Part shown: in pieces, positions 45,706 through 53,795 of the stretch
How positions within the stretch are numbered: the first letter of the stretch is position 1
How the letters are laid out: each line of letters begins with the position of its first letter
Origin: Vibrio rotiferianus CAIM 577 = LMG 21460
GTDB lineage: Bacteria; Pseudomonadota; Gammaproteobacteria; Enterobacterales; Vibrionaceae
Length of the DNA stretch: 64,000 nucleotides
Assembly (NCBI RefSeq): GCF_002741985.1
Contig: NZ_APHW01000022.1
Location: forward strand, 124,001-188,000
Reading direction: 5' to 3'
Notes under the pieces: generated by a model
Told to the model about the DNA's origin: nothing
Database searches by the model: none
The model's input: only the letters and a program-made list of their open reading frames with translations
Program-made: the position numbers and the translations under genes

Positions 45706-48117
45706 CTACCAATTAACCCTCTGTTGGATGGCGCTAGTTATAGGGTCATATGTACCTCGACCATAACTACGTATAACTGCGTTTACTTTTGTCGCTTCGC
45801 CAATAACTTCCCGAATTTTTTCAGTTGCCGAGTGTGAGGCGATGACAAGCCATCCATTTGAACAGATATCATCCATTTTAGGTGGTTGTCTAGAAATAGG
45901 ACCATCTTTCCAATAGATGCTTTCAACCATTACATCGCCTTTCTCATTAATCCAGCGAAACAATCCTTCATCAGAAACAGACCAACCTAGATAAAAGCCA
46001 ATAGCTGGATTTAACGCTAACCATTCAAGGCCACCATGATCAATGTAAGCACCTGTACCATAAATCACCAACGATGGTTCATCAGCAAAAGTTATTTTGG
46101 GGTAATCGCTTGCAGACCAATGCTTCATACTTGGGAAGAAAGCATAAGGTGAGGTAACTTCTACATCATCATTCCATTCAGGATGACAGACTGTAGACAT
46201 ACGAACCTCCGTCGGCAAATCCCAATCTAACCAGCTCCAGGTTGTAAGCTCACCAATAATTTGTTTTCCAGTGTCTATACGATCAACAAATTGTGTAATA
46301 CCTTGTTCAATACTTCCCAACCATTCATCGTGATTATGAGATACATCTCGATCTTTTGCTTTCGGAACAACAATGCACTCTGGTCTAATAGCGGGCTCAA
46401 GCCCCAATAACAATTCATCACTACGTTTGAAAATAGCTCGCAGAAGATCAACTCCTTGAGGAGGTATTCGCCCTGCATCCAATAACTCGCATACCGCATA
46501 TGAGAGAGCTAGCTTAGCCACTTTTGGTCTCAGTCGATGATAGGTCAGCTTTAGTCCAACGCCTTCCAACCAGTTTCTATAAATTTCCTCAGCCTGCTTA
46601 TTCCATTCACTCTCTGGAATCAAAGTTTTCATAAATTCACAAACTTTGTAGGCTAAATTCTCAAACGGTACGTTTGACATATCAGCCACAAGCCTCGCTT
46701 CAGTCATCAAAGGCCTAAGCAACTCAATCGGGTCATCAACATCAGGAAGTGTTTCTCCAGGACGGATAGCTGAAAAAGGAATAGCTTCCTTTTTATTACT
46801 TATTTCTGGTAACTCCAATCCGTATATCAAAGGTAACTTTGAGCGTTCATATGGAGGTAGCCGACCTTTTATTTCTAGCCTACTAGACAAATCCAAGGCA
46901 ATCATCCTCACACTAAAGTCTTCCGACGCACAGAGTGAAGATATTTCCTGCTCAAATTGAAGAACAAACCCTTTGAAATCCTTTGCTAAGCTACTTAACA
47001 AAGATACTACTTTTACCTGTGCCAATCCAATTTTGTCTATTCTATGAGCTACTTGCCTAAGAATTTCTGGCCAATTTGCTTCAATTTTAGCCAAGTCAAC
47101 GATTGCCTGATGAGCCATAACCCCTAATTCAGGAATAGCCACATCAAGCATATCGAATGCAAACTCAATGAGTAAACTAGCATCCTTCTTCTCGCCAATG
47201 TCATCTAACAGTGCCGGTGGTTTCTCAGCCCCTTGTTCAAAAGCGTCTAGCTGGTATGCATGTTCTTTGATTTCCTTCCAAATGGGCAGGATATCTTTAT
47301 CCTCAAAGAGGATATCGACAATTTCTGGTAAGTTCCAAATTAAACTGCTTGGATACCTATATTCACCAATGTAATCATCAACTAAACAAGCGAGCGCTTT
47401 AGGGCGCCACTGTTTAGCATCAATTTCAACAAGGGTTCTAAATATCGACTGTCTAGAACCCCCATCCCAATGTAAATCCCAACCTTTAGCATCTGAGTTA
47501 TCGAATAAACCTTCTAATAAACTGTTCGCTTTATCCACTTCACCATGTGAAGACAATGCGCCAGCAATACAAGAAACAACATTATTATCAGGCTTAAATG
47601 GCTTTAAGAGCTTGTAGAGTTCCTCTAATTGAGGGGCATTCATACCTTTTAAAAAAGGTTGAATTAAGTTCATCCAGCGGAAATATTCAACGGATTTCAC
47701 ATTTCGAAGAAGCTGAAAAAGGTTTTCAGGAGAATTTATTTTCAGTTGAGTCTCTTCTTCTGTAAGTTTTTCCCCTGTATTTAGTGTCAGAGAAGGTTCA
47801 TGAGTAACATGCTTTTCCTGGGGAGTAGAAATCGCCATTGAGGCATAAAAACTATTGTCCAACCCCGCTTCCCTGACGCCAAGCGCTACCCCTTCTAACC
47901 ACGAGTAACGATTTGAAGGCAATAAGTGTATATTGATAGATGCAATAAGCTTTTCTATCTCATCCGTCACCCTATCATCAGAGGATTGACAGGTCCGAGA
48001 CACTAATTTTTTAGGCAGATCAGAAGGATTGTACTCTTCGAAAGGGAGCAGCAGCTTTCTCGTCATCACTGATATTTCTTTCAATGGCGGACTAGAGCCA
48101 TCAAGCATTCCAGACAT
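45706..48117 (-). CDS. large unknown partner of the nuclease-STAND protein
   Basis: 803 residues from the ATG at 48117 (a TTG three bases earlier is possible). The N-terminal 450 residues look like helical repeats (LEELYKLLKPFKPDNNVVSC, LVEIDAKQWRPKALACLVDD, AHQAIVDLAKIEANWPEILR). The C-terminal 200 are mixed and Trp-rich (TTWSWLDWDLPTEVRMSTVC). No known domain or catalytic motif recognised. The start overlaps the stop of the 1244-residue gene by one base (TGATG), so the two are coupled and probably act together, perhaps as sensor and effector. Confidence 0.82.
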   Translation of the reverse strand: MSGMLDGSSPPLKEISVMTRKLLLPFEEYNPSDLPKKLVSRTCQSSDDRVTDEIEKLIASINIHLLPSNRYSWLEGVALGVREAGLDNSFYASMAISTPQEKHVTHEPSLTLNTGEKLTEEETQLKINSPENLFQLLRNVKSVEYFRWMNLIQPFLKGMNAPQLEELYKLLKPFKPDNNVVSCIAGALSSHGEVDKANSLLEGLFDNSDAKGWDLHWDGGSRQSIFRTLVEIDAKQWRPKALACLVDDYIGEYRYPSSLIWNLPEIVDILFEDKDILPIWKEIKEHAYQLDAFEQGAEKPPALLDDIGEKKDASLLIEFAFDMLDVAIPELGVMAHQAIVDLAKIEANWPEILRQVAHRIDKIGLAQVKVVSLLSSLAKDFKGFVLQFEQEISSLCASEDFSVRMIALDLSSRLEIKGRLPPYERSKLPLIYGLELPEISNKKEAIPFSAIRPGETLPDVDDPIELLRPLMTEARLVADMSNVPFENLAYKVCEFMKTLIPESEWNKQAEEIYRNWLEGVGLKLTYHRLRPKVAKLALSYAVCELLDAGRIPPQGVDLLRAIFKRSDELLLGLEPAIRPECIVVPKAKDRDVSHNHDEWLGSIEQGITQFVDRIDTGKQIIGELTTWSWLDWDLPTEVRMSTVCHPEWNDDVEVTSPYAFFPSMKHWSASDYPKITFADEPSLVIYGTGAYIDHGGLEWLALNPAIGFYLGWSVSDEGLFRWINEKGDVMVESIYWKDGPISRQPPKMDDICSNGWLVIASHSATEKIREVIGEATKVNAVIRSYGRGTYDPITSAIQQRVNW

Positions 48118-51100
48118 CAACCTGTTAGGCCCGGAGCATAATCAAGCCCTTTATGATCGAATAACCACCTCAAGAGCTTTAAACCATATCCCGGATTCCA
48201 ACGTGTGGTCATAGTGATGAGATCAAGTCCTGCTTCCTGCGTACCACGACCATTTCCCGACTGTTCCAAATCTACTAACGCCAAAGAAAATCGACATATT
48301 TCGCCGTAGGCTAAATCAGGATATTGACTGATCAACTTACCTAACCACGATACCCAATGGGAAAATTGCCTGTCTTTCCTATGATATATTCCAAAAGAAC
48401 CTTTGAAGATTTTTGGTAACAGGCTAGCCGCTCGATCTGGTTTACCAATCGTTGACCACATGATAGAAAGTTCATAGTACTCAGACATTTTAGAGTGAAT
48501 GTCGTCAAAATCGGTGATCTCTTTTTCGATTTGATCCAGTACGTCAACTAAACCATCCCTGCTATATCCTTCCTTATACAAAGTGAAAGCAATCTCTCTG
48601 CGCCAGCCAGTCGGCCAATACCGTTTATCCCAATCTTTTCTAAACGCATCGGCTAAAGCCAAAATACAATCATGTCCATGCTGAGCAGCAGCTCTTATTG
48701 CGAAGTTAAAGTAATCAACAGCGGCTGATTCGAACTCATACCACCCAATCCAATCCCTTGTTTGATCATAAGGCTTTCGTAACAATTCAAATGATGGCTT
48801 TATCTCCTGAACAATAAAACTTGGTAGCAGCTTCTCTCCAGCCCAACCCCGTCCCCAAATGCTTGAAAACCTCACTAAAGCACGTTCAAATAAGACGTTT
48901 CCTGTATACTTTTTTTCGCTTTCATTTGGAACCACTTTAACAGGATCAACATCTTGCCCTAGGGCCGCTCGTAGTCTGTTAAGACGAATTCTATCTGCGA
49001 ATGGACTTAGGTTCTTCCATTGGCCATGAACACCATATTTATAAAGTTTTGGCTGTTCAAAATTTTCAAACCATTCTTTAGCTTTTTCTATATTTCCATT
49101 GGATCTGTAATCCAGTTCAGCAACCAACAACTTTTCTGAAAAATCCAAGTCATTATTTTCAGACCAATCAATGACAGCCTCGAATGCGGTGTCTATCAAA
49201 GCCAATGGATATTGGTTAATGCATATGGAGACACATAAATCTATAAGACTATCAAAGTGCTTCCTTTTTTCTGACAAGAAATAGAAAAGCTCAGTTATTT
49301 TTTCTTCGTCTTTTGTTTCATAGATACCATTGACCAACCGTCTCATTAAGCGAGCATGTAGGTCTTCATCATTTCCACTCCATGATCCCACACCATCAAC
49401 TTCACACTTCGTTTGGTGTATAGTTGAGACAAGGTCGCCTAGCGGCATGAAATAATGAGCTACATCAGCCCATCGTTTCAAATCTTCAGCTCCCCCATGA
49501 TGCGGTTCAATAGCGTCTCCACCTGACAAGTAACTTAGCGGCTCAGCAGATTCAAAGACCCTTTTAGCTTCATTAAAGAATTTGTTCTCCGCTAGAACTT
49601 TAGAAAATTTGAGTGCTTCTGAATCACTTACCCTTAGCAGCTCACCATCGAATATGTAACTAAGCGCTGAACTTACTCCCTCCGATGAAAATAAGAGAGC
49701 AAGTATATCAACCTCATTAAGGGCGTCTCTTCGCTCTCTAAGCTCACTTTCAATTAAGAGACATCTCACTACGGCAAGTGGATCATTCAGCTCCTTAGCC
49801 GACAATAGAACAGCGTCAATATCATCTGTTAAACTCGAAGTATTCCGAAGATTAAAGAACTGGTCTCTAAAGTAACTTTGAGTCCCTGTATCAATTACAG
49901 CTTGCATCTGCCGAGCATTAAAAAGGTGGTAAACCGCCTCCCATCGCATTGGATCATTATCCTCAGACGATTGAATACAGTGTTTAGCTAATACCTTGTG
50001 ATATTCAATATTTTTTGAATCATCAAAATTACCAAATAGGTTTCGGCACGTTTTATCTAAAATAAACTGTCGAAAACTGTTATGAAAAAAGCGCCAACTT
50101 ACATCACTATCCTTCTTGAAATAGTGGGCTGCACTTGAAATAAAAGCGCGAATAGTTGAATGATCAGACCATTTCTCAAGCACGTGAGTGTTTATTGGCA
50201 CTCTCAATCTTGACAATAACGCAAGCAAGTCAACAAGCTTCTGATTACTCTCTATTTGTCGCCAATAAACTGAATAGCTTTGCTCAATATGCCCTTGGTA
50301 AAGAGGAAATTCATCAATAGCTTCATCATAACTCCTACCCGATCCGCCAGTAATAAACTGCAGCAAATAAACCAAAGATAGTGGGTGCCCTAATGACTTT
50401 TCAAAAATTTTCTTCTTATTATCATCTGTTAGGTCGGAACAGCCTGGCCATTCGTTTATGGCTGCATAGACATTTGTCCGAGTAAGAGGAGATATAACAA
50501 TGGTTCGACTTCCATGGCTGACATGCTCCTTTATCGTATCAGAAAGATCGTTCAACTCTAGCGTTTGACTACCTAGAACAAATATCACTCCATCAGGCAC
50601 GGTGTTCGGGAGAGGCAAATCTGACAACAAACTCTGTAATGGGTTTTGTTCTCGCTGAATATGATCTAACCCATCAACCATTATGATGGTGGTTACGCCA
50701 TCATTTTTCCATTTGTCATGGGCTTGTTGAAGCTGCTCTCCTAACAATGATAGGTACTCTTCTCTTGAGCCTGGCTGCCCGGAACTTTCACCACGAAAGC
50801 CGTGATTTCTTAGCGATAATGTGATGTCATGAAGAAAAGTAGTCGCTTCACCACGCCCTTGGTAGGTGCTATCGGGTACATATGCGTAATATCTAACTAG
50901 TTTATATCCTGCTTTATACTTTAAAGTATGAGTAAGCGTTGTTGACTTTCCTGAGCCAGGGCTTCCAAGCAATGCGACATAGCCCTGCTTGGTTTGTGAT
51001 AAAACATCAGATATAGAACCAACAGTTTCTTCAATTCCTTGATAAGTTCGATCGATAGGAAATTCATGAACAAACTTATGCTTAAACCTATGACTCCACG

Positions 51101-51851
51101 CCAACCTATCTAACATATCATCTTTGGACAGCTCAATAATTCGGCGTTCACCTCCAGCCATTTTCGTCAAAAGGTTATATATCTTTTCAATATCTTTTTG
51201 CTTTCTTGCTTGTCCTTGATTAGTTATAGGGATATCTGCTGGTCGCTTATAGTTGAATTCAAGCTCACAGTTGCGAATGAAATTCAAAAATTGGTCATCA
51301 TTAAATTTTGACCGTTTCTGTAGATCCAACAGTGCCTTTTGCCAGCACACGGATACTGTATCTAAGCCTGTTTCACACCATCGTCTATCGAACCAGCATT
51401 CTTTTAAGAAAGATTGAAAGTGAGCATGTCGGGGAGCCGTGTCGCCTAAAGGAATTTGAGCTTTAGAGCTTGAACTAGGTACTGATTTATGAAGCAAATG
51501 AACTTTTACAATTCTATCTTTATTATTTGTGCTTAAGTGCTTCCACCCCTCTGAAAGTTGCCTGAAAAGGCTCAGCTTCTCATCTCCCTGCTTTGTCGAA
51601 CTATCCCTTACAAAATCTGCATAGCTAATTGTTCCAGTGTATTCCGCCCACTTCACCTGATACGCATCAAGCTTACCAGTAGTCGCAATCAGTATATCAT
51701 CTAAGCTTCCAGCATCAGGATCGGCGACTCGAAACCATTCAAGACTTCCATCAAGCAAAGCTTCATATATTAAGCCTGCTGCTATTTCATACTGCGGAAC
51801 ATACCCCAGCATTGCAGTACGTTCACCATCACCTGAATTAATACTAGACAC
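48117..51851 (-). CDS. Cap4-like nuclease fused to STAND-type ATPase with long helical C-terminus
   Basis: 1244 residues from a GTG at 51851; an in-frame ATG at 51812 (MLGYVPQYEIAAG) is an alternative. Residues 15-75 resemble a Cap4/DUF4297 PD-(D/E)xK nuclease: GSLDDILIATTGKLDAYQVK (Asp 51/52 and Q-x-K 65-67). NTPase: Walker A GSPGSGKSTT (296-305) and Walker B TTIIMVDGLDH (387-397). Residues 500-1244 are helical repeats like the sensor part of Avs proteins. Inferred: phage-triggered DNA degradation. It differs from classic Avs in having a coupled 803-residue partner. Confidence 0.8.
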   Translation of the reverse strand: MSSINSGDGERTAMLGYVPQYEIAAGLIYEALLDGSLEWFRVADPDAGSLDDILIATTGKLDAYQVKWAEYTGTISYADFVRDSSTKQGDEKLSLFRQLSEGWKHLSTNNKDRIVKVHLLHKSVPSSSSKAQIPLGDTAPRHAHFQSFLKECWFDRRWCETGLDTVSVCWQKALLDLQKRSKFNDDQFLNFIRNCELEFNYKRPADIPITNQGQARKQKDIEKIYNLLTKMAGGERRIIELSKDDMLDRLAWSHRFKHKFVHEFPIDRTYQGIEETVGSISDVLSQTKQGYVALLGSPGSGKSTTLTHTLKYKAGYKLVRYYAYVPDSTYQGRGEATTFLHDITLSLRNHGFRGESSGQPGSREEYLSLLGEQLQQAHDKWKNDGVTTIIMVDGLDHIQREQNPLQSLLSDLPLPNTVPDGVIFVLGSQTLELNDLSDTIKEHVSHGSRTIVISPLTRTNVYAAINEWPGCSDLTDDNKKKIFEKSLGHPLSLVYLLQFITGGSGRSYDEAIDEFPLYQGHIEQSYSVYWRQIESNQKLVDLLALLSRLRVPINTHVLEKWSDHSTIRAFISSAAHYFKKDSDVSWRFFHNSFRQFILDKTCRNLFGNFDDSKNIEYHKVLAKHCIQSSEDNDPMRWEAVYHLFNARQMQAVIDTGTQSYFRDQFFNLRNTSSLTDDIDAVLLSAKELNDPLAVVRCLLIESELRERRDALNEVDILALLFSSEGVSSALSYIFDGELLRVSDSEALKFSKVLAENKFFNEAKRVFESAEPLSYLSGGDAIEPHHGGAEDLKRWADVAHYFMPLGDLVSTIHQTKCEVDGVGSWSGNDEDLHARLMRRLVNGIYETKDEEKITELFYFLSEKRKHFDSLIDLCVSICINQYPLALIDTAFEAVIDWSENNDLDFSEKLLVAELDYRSNGNIEKAKEWFENFEQPKLYKYGVHGQWKNLSPFADRIRLNRLRAALGQDVDPVKVVPNESEKKYTGNVLFERALVRFSSIWGRGWAGEKLLPSFIVQEIKPSFELLRKPYDQTRDWIGWYEFESAAVDYFNFAIRAAAQHGHDCILALADAFRKDWDKRYWPTGWRREIAFTLYKEGYSRDGLVDVLDQIEKEITDFDDIHSKMSEYYELSIMWSTIGKPDRAASLLPKIFKGSFGIYHRKDRQFSHWVSWLGKLISQYPDLAYGEICRFSLALVDLEQSGNGRGTQEAGLDLITMTTRWNPGYGLKLLRWLFDHKGLDYAPGLTG

Positions 51852-51937
51852 GATAAAAATGATTCCTTAAAAACAGTGTTACACATTGAGAGAAACGCCT
51901 TAAGCAGCCTGAGGGGTAGAACTCTTTAGCTTAGAGG

Positions 51938-52813
51938 CTAGCAATTTGAGCCGTCATACTTCTGATCAAATATCATAAATACTCTATTGTTAACTCTTTC
52001 AATCCAGTCGAGAATATTAGTCATATTCTCGTCTTCACAATCGATCCGTCTCAACCATAGCCTGTATGACTCATTGCAAAACTTGAGTGTGGGACAGATA
52101 TATCTTATATCGGCAGGATGATAAAAAGGGTATACAGAGAATGTTTTGTCCTCATTCTTTTGAAGACACCAGTCCATAGACTCGTTCCAAGAACCGTGAA
52201 TAGACTCAGACATCATGCCGTAAGTGTATTTATAAAGATCCTCGTATGAAATTTCCTTAAATATGTCGAAAAAGTTCTTACCTTGAAGCTTCCATCGATT
52301 TGTCTTCTGTACCTTGAAGTCCTCTTCCGTGAAACCTTCCAAGTCCATTTTTTCTTGAACTGACTTAAGAAGGCGTTTTCCCGCCTTGGTCTCAAAAAAT
52401 CGAGAGCCTTCTTTTAACTCACGAAGTATTCTCAACCTGTCTTTGTAAGAGCACTTTCTGTAGTCCTCAATTACTTCCGGTTCACTTAATAATAAGTATT
52501 CGGCAGTTACTGCTGCTTCGATTAACGGCCTTTCTAAAATACTTATAATTTCTGCATTATCCTGTTCGTAGTAGAATACAACTTCCTTGAGTAGCTTCCA
52601 GATCCTCGTTAGTAATCCCAAAATAGGCGCATCTTCTAAGTTGAAGCCAGTAGGATTACGTTCAATGTTTCGAACCCTAGTAATGCAATCATAAATCTCG
52701 GCCACATCCTTTACGAAAGTACCCGTAAATCTATTTATGTCTTCTAGTGTTCTAAAACTTTCTCCAACATACACTTCGTCGTATCGACTGATGATTTTTT
52801 CTATTTCGTCCAA
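51938..52813 (-). CDS. DUF5677-like protein
   Basis: 291 residues, all helical. Read from a TTG at 52813 with AGGAG 9 nt upstream. Features: RPLIEAAVTAEYLLLSEPEV and the C-terminal YGMMSESIHGSWNESMDW, the pattern of DUF5677 proteins with a conserved Glu and His. The family is of unknown function. It lies 86 nt upstream of the nuclease-STAND gene on the same strand, so it may be the first gene of a three-gene unit. Family call by eye. Confidence 0.68.
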   Translation of the reverse strand: MDEIEKIISRYDEVYVGESFRTLEDINRFTGTFVKDVAEIYDCITRVRNIERNPTGFNLEDAPILGLLTRIWKLLKEVVFYYEQDNAEIISILERPLIEAAVTAEYLLLSEPEVIEDYRKCSYKDRLRILRELKEGSRFFETKAGKRLLKSVQEKMDLEGFTEEDFKVQKTNRWKLQGKNFFDIFKEISYEDLYKYTYGMMSESIHGSWNESMDWCLQKNEDKTFSVYPFYHPADIRYICPTLKFCNESYRLWLRRIDCEDENMTNILDWIERVNNRVFMIFDQKYDGSNC

Positions 52814-53243
52814 GCGAAGTTGCTCCTGTTTGGTTATGTTCTCTCAATGCAGCGGTTACATTAGATGCGTCAGTAAAAGTTGGTCAAATAGCGGGTTAGC
52901 CAAATGAGAGTGAGCAACAAGGTAAGAAGGAATGGCGTAAAGGAATGCTTACCGTGTTCGGCTCTAACGCAGTTCTTATCGATGAAGCGTTAACTTCAAT
53001 GACACCCTGACAGATTAACTCCTGTGAATCACAACCTACCATCTAGACAGATGCAGGCTTACATTATTATTCAATCATAACCATATTGAATCATTAGAAA
53101 AAGTAGATCAATTAATGACAAAAAAAATTAGTCCTGAGTCATAGGCTAGAACGTTTTGGGGCACAAACGTTTTAGCGCTTTTCCTGAATTAGCATTTACA
53201 GGATTACCTTTAGTATCACTAAACGGATAGCTTTTTGGACGTT
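52814..53243. other. gene-poor gap with a possible gene remnant
   Basis: 430 nt. A plus-strand frame at about 52914-53011 reads PNESEQQGKKEWRKGMLTVF, then GSNAVLIDEALTSMTP-stop, with a stop just before it and no start or ribosome binding site. It looks like the tail of a lost gene; parent unknown. The rest is AT-rich with nothing supported. Confidence 0.35.
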
Positions 53244-53795
53244 TTATATAAGCCCTAGCTTTCTCTTTAAGTCGATAGGTAGGCTAGCTGAGGCTAAATC
53301 CAATGTTTCTTTAGTGCTGCGGCTTTTGAGTTCATTGTACTTCTTTTCTAAAGATTGGTGACTTTGAACAATGACTTCTTTTTTCTTAACTCTGATTCCC
53401 TTTTTCTTTCTATTTAATTGCTTCTTTTGCTCAAGCTCATGCATCTCTAAGAGTTCTTGATTAACATCATCAAAGAAGGCTTCAATGTCTTTACTGAATG
53501 AGGACGCATTAAAAATACTTTGTGCTGACCGACCAACGACTTTGGCTACGTTAGACTTTTTAATTTGGTAGAACTTCTTAGTTTTATTTGTTGCTACCTC
53601 ACCAAAGCTTGAAATCGCTTCTTCGGCTTCCTTTTTTAAATCAAGAATGGCATGGTAAGCTTTATGGGTTGTATGCTCGGGTTCGTTAACCACCCATGAA
53701 GGTTGTTCATTCTGTTCTGATTTATCTAAGGCATCATTTAACGAGTCCAGAAACTCATCCGACATAAGCTCATCTAATTCAAAGTCATTATGCAT
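53244..53795 (-). CDS. small auxiliary protein of the recombinase module (srap-like)
   Basis: 183 residues, charged and helical: acidic N-terminus (FELDELMSDEFLDSLNDALD), KIKKSNVAKVVGRSAQSIFN-like segment that could be a helix-turn-helix, and a strongly basic KKQLNRKKKGIRVKKKEV stretch. The start overlaps the 927-residue recombinase stop by 8 nt. Fourth gene of the module, matching in order and size the srap gene I recall from Vibrio strand-biased elements. Role in excision or circularisation is inferred. Confidence 0.7.
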   Translation of the reverse strand: MHNDFELDELMSDEFLDSLNDALDKSEQNEQPSWVVNEPEHTTHKAYHAILDLKKEAEEAISSFGEVATNKTKKFYQIKKSNVAKVVGRSAQSIFNASSFSKDIEAFFDDVNQELLEMHELEQKKQLNRKKKGIRVKKKEVIVQSHQSLEKKYNELKSRSTKETLDLASASLPIDLKRKLGLI

